Source of the DNA: Apoderus coryli
Lineage: Eukaryota > Arthropoda > Insecta > Coleoptera > Attelabidae
Assembly: GCA_911728435.2 (NCBI GenBank)
Contig: OU452212.1
Coordinates: 6,764,563-6,828,562, forward strand
Length of the DNA stretch: 64,000 bases
Reading direction: 5' to 3'
Program-made: the position numbers and the translations under genes
Notes under the pieces: generated by a model
The model's database searches: none
Told to the model about the DNA's origin: nothing
Seen by the model: the letters and a program-made list of their open reading frames with translations, nothing else
Shown here: one piece after another, positions 1 through 11,915 of the stretch
Numbering within the stretch: the first letter of the stretch is position 1
Layout of the letters: each line of letters begins with the position of its first letter

Positions 1-1224
1 AGGTCACATCTTCATCTACATTATGAGCACCATCGTGAGATGTCTTTCTTATTACAACTCAAAAATATATAATAGAAGTAAAAGGCGTCTACTCAACAAA
101 AGAATCATCATCAACCATCAATTAAAGAATGATTATAACAGTCTTTAATTAAATAATACTTTCCCAGTCAAGAATCTTTAACCAAAGCATTTATTATGTT
201 AGTCGCATTTGCCTATGGGTTTACCATTTGCCTATACCTATCTGCAACCGTCATTTGACAAATGCTGAGTCAAGAAATCAAGCTGCTAAATATTAAGCGT
301 TTTGTATAGCGTTTTGTATAGTAGTCAATGTAAATTAGAACTCATTTGGGTTCCCTAGAGAAAATAATAACTATTGTAGACAATTATTCAATTTTATACA
401 AATCTCTTTCAACACCTTGGTGTTGTATTGTATTGTTTGAACTCTTATATACCATCAAGATAAATAATAAAAACTATACAAAATAATTTAATATTTATCT
501 ACTTCTGCAATGTGTAAATAAAATTTTGATTTTTGTAAATAGTGTTCGCTAAATCCAAGCACAAAATCTAATTATACTAGGCAAGTGATTTTTTCTATGT
601 TGCTTATATTAAGCATTAACATAGCCTAATCTAGAAAAGGAGTTGGCTTGCAGACTCCATTGCCTATAAGGTATTAATTCCTTAGGTTTCTAAAGTTTGA
701 CCACGACGAATTTTTTATTAATTTATGTCATAATATGCAGCAGCAACTAACTAAAAGTATAGTAAATCGCCTATAATTCGTAATAATTAGGATAAATACC
801 CCTTTAATAGTTTGATTAAACAAATAAAATTATGTTAAATAAATTAGGCAAGTAGTGTAAATGATGTAAAATAAATAATACAAAAGGTAATAGTAGTCAA
901 AAATACAGTTATTTTAGATACTTTTATTTAGTTCAAATAAATAATATCAACCATGAAATAAATATATACCGCAAATTACTTTTAACAAAACAAATCTTTC
1001 TTATTATTATACCATTCTTTATATAAAAGCAAAATAATCCTCACAGGCAAAGTGCTGCTTGCTTATACATTGTTTTTTATGTCTTGCATTATATTCTCAA
1101 ATATTGGGAACAGTTAGGAATGGAATTAATTTTCATCTTTTAAATTTTAAAGTTGTGTCAACAATATAATTTTATGGTCAACATAAAAGAGCGTTTTACT
1201 GAATAAAGTCTTTCATTATTATAA
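1..1224. other. AT-rich non-coding flank
   Basis: No credible coding region, RNA gene or transposon end was found in this stretch. It holds A/T runs and one short tandem duplication near 297-320 (a block containing gcgttttgtatag occurs twice). The copia relic that follows is cut off at its 5' side, so the missing copia sequence does not lie here in recognisable form. Confidence 0.6.
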
Positions 1225-1571
1225 GAAAATGACACTATTACAATCAATCAACAAAAATACATCAACGACGTATTGGAGAAATTTGGAATGTCGAATTGCA
1301 AAAGTGCAAAAAGTCCCATGGAAGAAAATTTTAATTTAGAAAAAGGAAAACCAGAAAATGTACCTTATCAGAATCTAATTGAAGCACTGATGTATTTATC
1401 GACGTCAACTCGACCAGATATTTCTTTTGCAGTGAGTTATTTAAGCCAATTTAATAATGCTACAATTTGGAACACTGGATAGCTGCAAAACGCGTGCTAA
1501 GATATTTACAAAGCACCAAAAATTACCAACTGATATTTAAACGTACAAGACAGGAAATTACAGGATACGCC
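1225..1571 (+). pseudogene. copia retrotransposon, end of reverse transcriptase and start of RNase H (5' part)
   Basis: The translation carries the end of a Ty1/copia reverse transcriptase: QKYINDVLEKFGM (codons upstream of 1273), then a stretch with STRPDISFAVSYLSQF, then WIAAKRVLRYLQ and the RNase H opening ITGYA. This order is typical of copia Pol. A stop lies just upstream at 1222-1224. The frame shifts by one base near 1467-1482: the first frame stops at 1482 and the match continues in another frame from 1467. Copia sequence ends at about 1571, where the frame runs straight into an unrelated non-LTR reverse transcriptase. It resumes at about 3305. The element is 5' truncated and dead. 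Confidence 0.9.
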
Positions 1572-3304
1572 GGCCATATTCCCAAAGCTTGGGGGAAAAC
1601 TAGAGTAGCCTTTATACCGAAAACAGGACGCCGTCCAGAGGATGACCCGAAGTCCTACAGGCCTATTAGTTTAACCTCCTTCCTACTGAAAACTATGGAA
1701 AAGATAATAGACGAATACCTAAGAAGCGAAACTTTAAATAGGAAACCGCTTCACAAAAGGCAATTCGCCTACCAAGCGGGAAAATCTACGATTAATGCCC
1801 TGCACTGCTTAGTAAAAGACATCGAGAAGTCATTTAAGGCAAAAGAAGTATCCTTATATGCCTTTATCGATATAGAGGGTGCTTTTGAGAATACCTCACA
1901 TGAATCTATCAGTAGAGCACTAGAAGAGAGGAGTGTCGACTCCTCACTGGTGAAATGGATTCAGGCAATTTTGAAAGACCGTGTCATTACGGCTGAAATA
2001 GGAGAAGTTTCTGTAACAGTGACAGCGGCTAGGGGATGCCCACAAGGCGGTGTATTGTCTCCTCTTCTATGATCACTAGTGCTGGATCAGCTCATTTCAA
2101 AAATGGATAGGGCAGGCTTTACTCTGCAAAGCTACGCCAACAACATTGTTTTCACAGTTAATGGAAAACACACATCGGTTATATCCAACCGCATGCAAAT
2201 TGCATTAAACAAAATTAAAAACTGGTGCGACGCTGAGAGATTGAATATAAATCCGAAAAAAACAGTGTTGGTACCGCATTCACGAGAAAGAGAGAAAGGT
2301 GGATATTATTAACTCCACTCTCAGCGGTGAGCAAATTTGCCTTTCAGATAAAGTCAAATACCTGGGAGTAATCCTGGATAAACGACTAATCTAGAATCAG
2401 CATATAGAGAAAACCATATCGAAAGCCACAGCTGCCATATGGACGTGTCACAGGCTAATCGGTAGGACTTGGGGGCTAAGCCAAAGCTCACATACTGGGT
2501 GTACCAAACAGTCATCAAACCCATGGTTACATACGCCTCATTAGTATGGTGGCCAAAAGTTAATATTAAGCATACACAATGCCGTCTTCAAAAGTTGCAA
2601 CGGCTTGCATGTTTAGGAATAACAGGGGCAATGCGAATTTGCCCCACAGCAGCGATGGCAACGTTGCTGCATCTAATACCTTTGCCTGTCCTAGTCAAAA
2701 AAGAGGCAGCAATTAGCGCTCTGAAACTGGCACAGGTAATCGATTACAATTCTGGCGATCCAGAAGGACACATGCGAATCCTGAATCTAATACCTTTCGA
2801 TTCCAGATCCGTCTGGTATACGGACGGTTCAAAAGGAATAGAAGGGAACACAGGCATGGGAGTATACGGGCCTAATTGCAGGCTCTCTGAATCTCTCGGG
2901 AAAAGTCCCACTATATTCTAAGCAGAGATCAACACTATTAATCCTTGTGCTCAAGAATGCCTGCAGAGAGGCATCCCGGAACGGCAGATCAATATTATGT
3001 CAGACAATAAAGCTGCGTTAAAAGCACTGAGGTCTTACACATTCACGTCAAAGCTAGCATGGGAATGCAAACAGACCCTAAAGCAAATAGCAGCTCAGGG
3101 GAAAAAGGTTACTCTGACATGGGTGCCAGGACATGAAGGCATAGAGGAGAACGAAGCGGCGGACCAACTTGCAAAAGAGGGCGCAAACGCTCCGTTCTGC
3201 GGCCCGGAACCCATCTTTGGCCTTCCAAAAAACCATGTGACGGAAGAACTTCGGAGATGGGAAAAGGAACAACTTAAGTCCTACTGGAGAAACACTCGAG
3301 GACG
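1572..3304 (+). pseudogene. Non-LTR retrotransposon with RNase H, inserted in copia
   Basis: This is a 5'-truncated LINE of the kind that carries RNase H (LOA/R1/I-like; clade not resolved). Visible in order are the RT fingers (YRPISLTSFLLKTMEKII), block A (YAFIDIEGAFENT), block B (GCPQGGVLSPLL, followed by a TGA stop at 2070-2072), and a YANN in place of the catalytic YADD at about 2136. The thumb region follows with more frameshifts. RNase H comes next (VWYTDGSKG near 2812, SDNKAALKAL at 2999, WVPGHEGIEENEAADQLA near 3120). The endonuclease is missing. The lost catalytic aspartates, stops and frameshifts show that it is inactive. The left junction is in frame with copia, and no poly(A) tail is seen at the right junction. 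About 30-40 codons of copia RNase H are missing across the insertion. Confidence 0.9.
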
Positions 3305-3649
3305 ACAGTGGCACTATCAACAGCAGAAGAGGAATATGTGTCACTTACCGAAGCAGCAAAGGAAGCAATACACCTCAAAAACCTTATAAATGATATGGAA
3401 TGTCATCATAATACCATTTTAATTTATAATGACAATCAAGCTGCACAATGTCTAGCATCTAACCCGATTGTCAGTTCAAAAACAAAACATATTTCTATAA
3501 AAGAACATTTCATAAGGGATGTAGTCAAAAACGGTGATATTAAAATATCATACAAGCAGACCGACGAAATGGTAGCTGACATTTTAACAAAATCAAATCG
3601 TAACCATTTTCTTTGTTCAAGCATCGGACTTGAGATGAACAGTTCGTGA
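3305..3649 (+). pseudogene. copia retrotransposon, RNase H and C-terminus
   Basis: The frame beginning TVALSTAEEEYVSL is the third conserved block of copia RNase H. It is followed by a LIYNDNQAAQCLA block, KTKHISIKEHFIRD and KQTDEMVADILTK, all standard at the end of copia Pol. The stop at 3647-3649 is followed by a polypurine tract and an LTR start, so this is the true 3' end of the element. It belongs with the relic at 1225-1571. Confidence 0.92.
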
Positions 3650-4212
3650 GGGGGAGTGTTAGAATTGAAGATAATATTGCACTCCTGTCCATCGCTGTAT
3701 TATTTAGATTGTATAAACTTTAACCTAAACTTAAAGTACTTAAAATTCGCTTACTGTTGTAAAGAACTAAGATTTTTATTTTAAATGAGTAATTATTTAA
3801 AACTTAAATTGAGGTGATTTATATTGATAATTATTTCTCGGAGTAGTTACCAGAAATGTTTGATTAGTTTTTGATCTTGTTTTTATTATAAGGATAGCAA
3901 AATTTGTTCTGGAGTCATAGGCCATGTTGTGAATTATTTTAAACACAAAGATGTCAGCATGTGTATCTCATGACATGCATTTCAAGATGTTTAACAACAC
4001 AAAAAGTCGTGTATTGACTATTTTGTTAATTTGCTAAGTGTGCCTTTTAAGAAAACGTAAGTCACAACAAACATCAAAGTTTACAAGCATCCCAAAATTG
4101 TTTTATTGGTCTGATACCTTATGTTTGCCCAAACATGTGTTTTAAATTGTAGCTTAAAATTGTTGTTTTGTAAATAAAAATCATTATTTGCAATATTTCT
4201 TCTTTCACAATA
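3648..4212 (+). repeat. copia polypurine tract and 3' LTR
   Basis: A purine run GAGGGGGAG (3648-3656) sits directly before TGTTAGAATTG. This is the usual polypurine tract followed by an LTR beginning with TG. The LTR probably ends at about 4212 in TTTCACA, after an AATAAA near 4172, giving about 555 bp. The right end is inferred, because no 5' LTR is present to compare with. No matching LTR was found in positions 1-1224. Confidence 0.6.
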
Positions 4213-4586
4213 ATTGACACTCACAATTAGTTTTTTCAAGTAATAAAAAATGCTTAGGTAGTGTGAAATTGTTAAGTGAGTTTTTTCTTGAAAATGTGTC
4301 AGTAGCCCGTGATGGTCATAAATAAAATACTTCGACGCGAGCGTTATTGATGCAAGATGAACCTTAATCGAACGTTTTAAAAAATCTGCGAGGCAAACAA
4401 ACTTAAGAAAACGTGACGAACATATTTTGTTCTATTCAAATCGTTTGTTTGGGTTGCTTTGTAGTTTTTGGTATAATAATGTCTCCAAATCATTTTTAGA
4501 ATATTTTTTGATTTTGAATAGAATATAAATTTGAAAAAATTAGTAGTGGAGCAGAAAATCTTCTAGTGTGTTGCCAAAGACTAGCT
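4213..4586. other. Non-coding spacer between copia and mariner A
   Basis: AT-rich sequence with no recognisable gene. The 5' end of mariner A should lie just right of here but is not recognisable, so the mariner is truncated or too diverged upstream of about 4587. Confidence 0.5.
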
Positions 4587-5640
4587 GAAACTCAGCAACA
4601 GTGCATGGATGAACTTAATTCAATTTTTGGCGATGAAGCTCCATCAATGACCAGTGTTTATCGATGGTATGGTGAATTCAATTCAATCGTGGTCGTAGTT
4701 CACTCCAAGACGAATTTCGTGAAGGTCGTCCAAAATCAGTTGTTGTTCCGAAAACCATTGATGCTGTGCGGTAACTGATATTGTAAGATCGTCATATGAC
4801 CTATCAAGAGATTGAGACAACCTTAGGCATTAGTGGGAACAGCATATTTTCAATATTGCATAAACATTTGACTGTCAAAAAAATTTGGTCGCGTTGGATC
4901 CCACACAATTTGTCAATCACTCAAAAAAATGCTCGTGTCGATTGGTCGACAGAAATGCTCAAAAAATACGATCGCGGTGCTTCGAAACACGTTTATGACA
5001 TCGTGACAGGTGATGAATCGTGGATTTACGCGTATGAGAGCCCGAAAGTAAACAGTAGTCGACTGTATTGGTGTTTCAAGATGAGCCAAATCCAACAAAA
5101 GTTGTTTGCGCACGAAGCACTTCCAAGCAAATGGTCGCCTGTTTTTTCGGAAAAACTGTACATGTCGCAACCGTACCACTAGAACAACGCAGACTAGTAA
5201 ATTCTGAGTGGTACACAACTATTTGTTTGCTAGTTGTCTTCCAAGAAATCAGGAAAACCAACCGCCAAAGACGGATCACTATTCACCACGACAATGCGGC
5301 TCAAATAACTGCATTTTTGAGCACCCAAAACATCGATTTGATGAGTTATCCGCCGTATAGTCCTGACTTGGCACCGAATGACTTCTTTTTATTCCCGTAC
5401 GTAAAAAAAAACTGAGTGGTCAACGTTTTTCGACACCTGAAGAAGCAGTTGCTGCATTCAGAATGCATGTTTTGGAGATACCTCAATCAGAGTGGCAAAA
5501 GTGCTTCGACAATTGGTTCAAACGCATGCAAAAGTGTATAGATCTTCATGGGGAATATTTTGGAAAACAATAAAGTGATTTTCGATGATTAATATTTGTT
5601 TTTGGTCTCTAATCCCGAAATATAAAAGGCAACTCTCGTA
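4587..5640 (+). pseudogene. mariner A transposase relic (D,D34D) with 3' terminal repeat
   Basis: Tc1/mariner-family transposase. The helix-turn-helix part is visible (QQCMDELNSIFGDEAPSMTS, then YRWYGEFN), then the D1 motif VTGDESWIYAYE (near 5005), the D2 motif HHDN (5286-5297), and the C-terminal YSPDLAPNDFF motif with the third D. Several frameshifts (near 4690, 4775, 5055 and 5400) break the frame, and residues after HHDN are deleted. The coding match ends at about 5571. A terminal repeat (reverse complement TACGAGGGTTGCC-type, here with one change) lies at 5611-5640 and ends in TA. The 5' end is missing. A second copy lies on the minus strand at 41284-42772. Confidence 0.9.
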
Positions 5641-5891
5641 ATAAGACGATTTTCCTTGAACTTTCGTGAAAACTTTTCTTAGTTTTAGATTTAGGACATT
5701 TATTTTATAACAATTCAATATTGCCATATTTTTTGGGTCTTGAATATTATATAAATTATTTTATTTATTTTTCAACTGAGTCCACTCAAAACTAACAGTT
5801 AAATTGAAAAAAATCCCGATGGCAGCCATAAAAAGTTATTATTTTATTAAGCAGAAATGAACAGGGAATTTAAAAAAAAATATATTTATTC
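5641..5891. other. Short AT-rich spacer
   Basis: Nothing recognisable between mariner A and the CAGTGGCG-ended element. Confidence 0.5.
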
Positions 5892-6388
5892 CAGTGGCGT
5901 AAAAGATAGGAGGATCAAAAGTGTCACTAACCCCTATAGCATGCCACTGGTTAATTTTTTAAAAAGATTGTTTATGTCAACATATGACTTTTTTAAATAT
6001 TTCGAACTAGACAACAAAGCCCTTTAGGAGTATATCAAAAGGCATAAATTAGCGAGAGCTTTCGGTGGTAGAGCGGGTTTTCGGTCTGTTAATTCAAGAG
6101 CTAATGAAAACTACTCATTCATTGCATTAACCTCTATATTTCGTCAACAATTTTTGACTTCTTCAGGAGATTAGAGCTGTAATTTTAATTATAATGTACA
6201 AAAATAAATATAAAATTACAGAATCCTGTAAAAAAAAAGTTAGAATGATGAAACAAAAATTATTCTTTCGTAGAAAATAGTCTAAAATTGTAAACCCGTT
6301 TCATTAATATATGTTTTGGTCTGGATTTATGAATGTAGTAGCACATAGGGTAACCCGCACCCAGAGGAAATTTCTTAGAGCGCCACTG
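5892..6388. mobile_element. CAGTGGCG-ended non-autonomous element, about 497 bp
   Basis: The stretch begins CAGTGGCGTAAAA and ends AGCGCCACTG, so its ends are inverted copies. It carries no coding sequence. An internal hairpin partner, GCATGCCACTGG, lies about 60 bp in (5941-5952). The first 100 bp match in reverse complement at 12890-13023, and related starts occur near 36590-36640 and 49281. The ends resemble those of hAT-type MITEs, but no clear target duplication was identified, so the class is inferred. Confidence 0.55.
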
Positions 6389-6759
6389 ACTAAACCAATA
6401 CAATAATATGTTCTTCTATCAAAAATTTCTATTCGTCACATGTCTCGTTAATTTACTGATTGGTTTTAGTATGTCTCAATATAATCAAACATTCTCATAT
6501 CATAAACTCATCGAAATGTAATAAAATCATAATAACAATAATTATAGATGGTAACACCAGTTGCACAGCGATGCTATACTGCTGATGGTACATGGTACCA
6601 CGCTGGTACCAAGCACCGCGCAAAGAGACGCACAGATAACTACCTATCAGGATATTATTAGGTATCGTTATGGTGTTGAAGAGAATATACGAGGAAGATC
6701 AAGAATGTGAATAATGAGACGTGGTATTTTAGGCATCTTTCTTTTCCTGATTACTAGTA
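6389..6759. other. Non-coding spacer
   Basis: No gene was found. A small local repeat of GGTACCA-like words lies near 6592-6612. Confidence 0.45.
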
Positions 6760-7680
6760 TTGACCACGACTGATTTGTCTAAGGCTTTTGACTGCATTTC
6801 CCATGATACCCTTCTGTTTGAGAGACAGCAGCTGGTCGAGTTGAACGGTGAAACATCGTTTCTTAAAAGGGTGAGCTATAGGGTGCCTCAGGGCTCTGTG
6901 CTTAGCCCATTACTTTTAATTATATACATTAATGATATCTGCCACTATACGACAGATATCTCATTTCCGTCCCTTTTTGCAGATGATGCCAGTTTTGTGT
7001 CGAGTAGTTCAAGTTTTGACAATCTGAACACTATATCCCTTTCGGTCTTGAATGCAGCCAAGAAATGGTTTGGTGCGAACGGGTTAAGGCTTAACGAGGA
7101 CAAGTGCAATGTTCTGAAGCTGTCTTCTAATTTCTCCCATATCAATGGTGACACTGTCAAAGTGCTTGGAGTCTATTTAGATGACAATCTTAACTGGTAC
7201 TCTCACATCGAACACCTGAGTCGCAAGTTGTCCAGTGCTCTATTTTTGCTTAGACAGCTTGCGTGTTACTTAAATTTTCATGTCCTTAGAACGGCTTACT
7301 TTGGGGTTTTCCATTCACACTTGACTTACGCCATCGTGCTTTCGGGTGGTTCTTCGCACGCCTTGAGAATTTTCAGATTGCAAAAGAAGGCGGTCAGAAT
7401 ACTGGTTGGCGTTGGGCCACTTGACCATTGCAAGCCACATTTTGTAAACCACTGTATAATGTCATTGCCGTGTGTTTTTATCTATCATACCTTATTGGAG
7501 ATCCATTCAACTCGGGATTCACTGCGGCCTCACTCTAGTAATCATACCTACAGTACTCGGTCGGCTGATTTGTTGATCATTCCTATAGATACCTAGATTT
7601 GCAAACATTTCGTTAGCCAATCCAATTATCACTGACCTTATCACCATCATTCCAATTTTAAGTAAGATGAGTCAACTATG
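6760..7680 (+). pseudogene. Jockey-like non-LTR reverse transcriptase, 5' truncated
   Basis: Reverse transcriptase block A is DLSKAFDCISHDTLL (6775 on). A jump to RVPQGSVLSPLLLIIYINDI (block B) follows, with some RT lost between them. The catalytic box is FADDAS (6981 on). The thumb and C-terminal region has VKVLGVYLDDNLNW, ALRIFRLQKKAVRIL and HTYSTRSADLL. This order and the FADD box place it in the Jockey/CR1 group. The frame from 6760 stops at 7596 (278 aa), and weak similarity continues to about 7680. The endonuclease and ORF1 are absent. The first codon of the frame is TTG and has no meaning as a start. Confidence 0.88.
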
Positions 7681-8490
7681 AGAGACCCATATCTCAGAAA
7701 TTTAATATCAAAAATATAGTTTACTCAGAGGACAAAAATCTGCTCGAATCTATTAAAAACTAAACCTAAAATAAAGAAAATTGTTTGACTAAATGACAAG
7801 GAACAACCTAGAATTAGTATTTAGTAAACTTTGTTCCAGTTTTTGATTTAAAAAACAAAAGTGAATAGTCCAAATTAACTACTGCCACAACAATACAACA
7901 ATCCACCGTTAGCCCAGTTCAAGGTAATAGAAAACCAAATCGGATCTCTTTTTCTGTTTTCATTCTGGTTATTTTTTATTCTGCCCTCAGCTTTCATAGT
8001 TGGTTCAAAAAACTTTTCCGAAAATAGTTGTATAAGAGCATAGTTTTAGTTATTCTAGAACGCCTCGTAGATTGCGTTTAGTCAAAAGAAGTTAGTAAAG
8101 TAGCTCATGACATACTTTAGAGAATCTGTGGAGGAGAGATACGAAATAACCATAAAACCAACCGTCTGCTATGTTGCTATGAATATATCTTCTCTGATGT
8201 ACTCAATTAAAGTTTTTTGTATACCTATAGAATCTTTGATTGCTCTGTGATAGATATAATTAGTATCAATAATTGGTTGCTTAGAAACTTGATGCAGAAT
8301 GTTTTCAATAAATGATGATTATGATGTTATATAAGATTATGTAGTTTACTCTTATATTATTATTTAATTATGTATATAAACAGTTTTATCATCCACATTT
8401 TTTTAAGATCAGCAGGCATAATTTGAAGACAATACCAATCAATCATCGAACCCTCTCCAAGTTATATACACATCAATCCTAAATAACTTT
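7681..8490. other. AT-rich non-coding region
   Basis: No gene, terminal repeat or tandem repeat was recognised. Confidence 0.5.
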
Positions 8491-8769
8491 GATATGGGGA
8501 AATAAAAGTCAATCTCCACAAAATAAGTTTAATAAAACCGTGTATAACAACAAATCCGTTTGAAATTTTTGATGTTTTGATATGACAAAATGATGACAAT
8601 AAAATGGCCTAAAACTCGAAAAAAAAAATTGTCAAAATTGATGCGATGTTAAAAAAGTTATTCAGTTTAAAGACGTAGTCCATATTTAAGTGGAGTGCGA
8701 TATTCGATATGGGGAAATAAAAGTCAATCTCCACAAAATAAGTTTAATAAAACCCTAAGGGTCTTCATT

Positions 8770-8815
8770 CGTCACCAAACATGTTGCGAGGCACCCAGGC
8801 CTCAGTGGTGGGTTT
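8770..8815 (-). ncRNA. Damaged hammerhead-like motif (copy A, left arm)
   Basis: On the minus strand the left arm shows the same flanks, but the CUGANGA box is shortened by a deletion and GAAAC is changed to GCAAC (8783-8787). It is the inverted partner of the motif at 9047-9092 and is probably inactive. Confidence 0.5.
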
Positions 8816-9046
8816 ATCGAAAAGCTAGTTCAAATTGGACATACACGAGTAAAAATTGTTAAACGGCAACCGGTACAATCATAACCGTACCAATGATAAA
8901 CAAAAAGAAAAATAAGTACATCAATAATTGTATCAAATATGACTTAGTTTTGTTTTTTCGTGTTTTGTGTTTACATAATTTTTATGAAATGACTTTGTGT
9001 TTTTTTACTCGTGTATGTCAATTTGACCAACTAGTTTTTCGATAAA

Positions 9047-9092
9047 CCCACCACTGATGATGAGGCCGGGTGCCTCGAAACATGTTTGGTGA
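9047..9092 (+). ncRNA. Hammerhead-ribozyme-like motif (copy A, right arm)
   Basis: Seen in the sequence: CTGATGA (9054-9060), a perfect 5-bp stem II (9062-9066 with 9072-9076) closed by a 5-nt loop, then GAAA (9077-9080). The palindrome ACATGT (9080-9085) follows, then GTT, which fits the NUH cleavage rule. Bases 9049-9053 (CACCA) pair with 9087-9091 (TGGTG) as stem I. The very short stem III resembles the hammerheads reported in Penelope-like elements, which are thought to cleave as dimers. Activity is inferred, not shown. Confidence 0.65.
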
Positions 9093-9323
9093 CGAATGAA
9101 GACCCTTAGAGGGTTTTATTAAACTTATTTTGTGGCGATTGACTTTTATTTCCTCATATCGAATATCGCACTCCACTTAAATATGGACTACTTCTTTAAA
9201 CTAAATAACTTTTTTAATATTGCATCAATTTTGACAATTTTTTTTTCGAGTTTTAGGCCGTTTTATTGTCATCATTTTTTCATATCAAAACTTCAAAAAT
9301 TTCGAACGGATTTGTTGTTATAC

Positions 9324-10629
9324 GGGGGTGAACAAAAAGTTACATTTTACTCTAAACTTTTCAACACCCTGTAGAAAAAACTCACGACCGAATAATGATT
9401 TTTTTTTCCAACATTTTGAAGCCCCATCTTTTCTGAACAACTTGTTTTTTGATTCATACCGATATCTGTATTCTTAAAGGAAAAACACTGCTTTCAAATA
9501 AATAATGCAATAATGCAAAAAAATTAAAACATGGGTAACGGCGGTATCAAAAATTTTTCTTCTTTCATAAATCGAGTATTTCCTCCATGAGCTTGAATAA
9601 CACTGAAAATCTTGCTGAATCAGAGAAGAATATATATATTTAAAATACTTCACATCACTCTGAACGAAAGAGAACTGTCAATCAGGATACCAAGACCACA
9701 CTACAGAATCTTCTATAAATTTTCAGAGAGTTTTTTAAGTCAATTCCAAATAAGTAATCCCTAACGTAGATAAATAACTGGCGATTAGCGAGCAAGGCAT
9801 CCTCAACGTCTTGTCTTCAATATCCAATGAAAAACTTCCAGTAAACTTCGTAGATATTTATTTATTAACTTTTCCTTCTACGGACATGGTTCGCCTTCAA
9901 AAATCACATAAATCAACATGATAAAATCCCACCAAATAACTCGATGTAGGTGCAATTTCTATCAGTAGTATATAGAAAAAATAACACAGGATAAAAGCTT
10001 CTATGTTTGTTGTGGCGCGAGTAACTTAAAGCTCATTATTTGGGAGTAAGTTTTCATACATTTCTCTAAATTGTATATACTCGTATGTTTTTTTTAATCA
10101 AATCAGAAAGTTCTTAAAAAATCACCTTCAATACTTATAAAGACAAGAGATAACATGGACAATGTTCAATGTAGCAACACCAATTAAACTACATAATTAC
10201 TTTTTTTCTAGATACTCAATTCTCAATACGAGCAAATTAAAATCATCAGACAAGTCTGCTGAGTAAATACTTGCATAAATAGAAAATAAAGTAGATTAAG
10301 TCATTATTTCTTCACGTATCTTCAGGTTATATACAGACTATTAAATTCTATTTTCCTACTTTTCAAAGAATACGAAGAGATATCAGAATTTATTGAAGTT
10401 GACTAGTAGCCCACAGCATAGATTTGTTTAGTGACTTAGTAATATTAAGGTCACAACCTTGGAAAACCTGTACGGCTTTATGAGTGTTTGAAAATTAGAT
10501 TTGCAAGGATGCATATACTGTTTATTTCAAGATTATATAATATTGGATAGATATACAGAGTGTATATCTCTCTTTACACTGTGGAACCACCGAATATAGA
10601 TCTATACGAATTGTAGTTTAGTATAATCT
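9324..10629. other. Non-coding region with one CACCCTGTA element end
   Basis: A fragment ending CACCCTGTAG lies at about 9366-9375, like the ends of the CAGGGTG-type MITEs elsewhere in the window. The rest is AT-rich with no supported gene. Confidence 0.45.
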
Positions 10630-11915
10630 TTGGACGATGGTCGAACTACGACGGATAACCCACTTGCTTCCTTTTATGACCTCACTAAGGCTTTTGACTG
10701 TGTCTCACACGAGATACTTCTTCAGAAACTCTCTTACTATAACTTTGATGTTGACAGTGTTGCCTTGGTTGGCTCTTATCTCAGCGATCGTTTTCAGCAC
10801 GTTTTGTATGGGGGACGATACTCGGAGAAACGAAGGGTTGGACGGGGTGTGCCCCAGGGGTCGGTTTTGGGACCTTTATTGTTTTTAATATACGTAAATG
10901 ATTTATACAAATTTCAAGAAGAGTCAAATATAATCCTCTTTGCTGACGACACAACTAGTCTGATAGATATCCACCAAACGACCCTTTAGGGGAGTTGGTT
11001 AATGCTGTTGAGACTGACATAGGCAATTGGTTTCTGGCAAATGAACTGAGCTTGAATCAGGCTAAAACTCAGAGCATGAACTTTACATTGCGTTCTGCGC
11101 CTATCGATCTTCAGAGCGATGTTCGCGTGAAGTTCCTTGGGGTTCATCTTGATCCTAAATTAACCTGGGAGAGTCATGTTCGAGAACTTGGGTGCTCGCT
11201 GTCCAGGGTCATATATCTGATCAGAAGGCTTGCGCAGAGTGTTTCAATCGCCAGTCTGTTGACGGTATATCATGGTTATTTTGTTTCCCGTATGTCGTAT
11301 GGTATTTTGAACTGGGGACATAGTTCCCATGCAATGAAAATCTTCAAGCTACAGAGGAGATGTTTACGTACAATGTTGGGGCTCGGTTGGCGTGACTGCT
11401 GTAAAAAGTATTTTGTTGAACATGGACTACTTACTTTGCCTTCCTTGTACATCTTAAACTGTCTTGGCTACATTCGAACCAATGCCTCGCATTTCACTCT
11501 ACACTCTGATATGCATAATTATGGTACGCGAAATCGCAATGACATATTGCCTGAATTTCACCGCCTATTGAGGACTAGGAAAGGTTCTGACTATTATATT
11601 GTGTCAAATTTTATAATAAGCTGCCGTCTCACATAAAGAACCTTGGTGAAGTCCAATTTACCAAATGTATTAAATTATTTTTGATATCTCAAGCATTTTA
11701 TACCTTTGAGGACTATTTCAGAAGCGATATTGTAAGATTTTTTTAGATTTTAGTTTGTTTTATGTTGTTGCTATTTTAATTTGTTTTGTAAGCCTTTCTT
11801 TGTTGCTGTAACTTGGATTGTTTAATTTTTGTTCTTTTATGACGTACTATACATGTTATGTAACATAAGATGGTGAAGAAATATATCTATATATCTATCT
11901 ATATCTATCTATCTG
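10630..11915 (+). pseudogene. Jockey-like non-LTR reverse transcriptase with TATC-type tail
   Basis: RT block A is DLTKAFDCVSHEILLQKLSY, block B is GVPQGSVLGPLLFLIYVNDL, and the catalytic box is FADDTT (10942 on). A stop at 10987-10989 with a frame change breaks the protein, and the C-terminal part runs to 11636 (VKFLGVHLDPKLTWESHV, then MKIFKLQRRCLRTMLGLG). A short C-terminal piece (FEDYF-like) follows in another frame to about 11745. The 3' end is a run of TATC/TATA units (about 11880-11915), a common kind of 3' tail for LINEs of this group. The 5' half, including the endonuclease, is missing. Confidence 0.9.

Larger units (their letters stand above)
8491..9323. repeat. Inverted repeat A with hammerhead-like motifs
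   Basis: Left arm 8541-8855 and right arm about 9003-9323 are near-perfect reverse complements, separated by about 150 bp. A 49-bp block beginning GATATGGGGAAATAAAAG occurs directly repeated at 8491-8539 and 8706-8754, so part of a further unit sits outside the left arm. The right arm carries a complete hammerhead-like core, and the left arm carries a damaged one on the opposite strand. The sequence flanking the motif (AACATGTTTGGT, and further out a block like CTCCACAAAATAAGTTTAAT in reverse) recurs in inverted repeat B at 43692-44282, so both belong to one family. No coding sequence is present. An open frame at 9132-9374 lies in the arm and is not credible. Confidence 0.85.

Noticed and set aside
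1..1224. 5' LTR of the copia element
   Set aside because: No match to the 3' LTR start TGTTAGAATTG or its interior was found; the element is 5' truncated.
4913..5279. Minus-strand frames in the mariner A relic
   Set aside because: Antisense shadows of the transposase.
9132..9374. 80-aa frame as a membrane peptide
   Set aside because: It lies in the right arm of inverted repeat A, and its F/I/L richness comes from AT-rich sequence.
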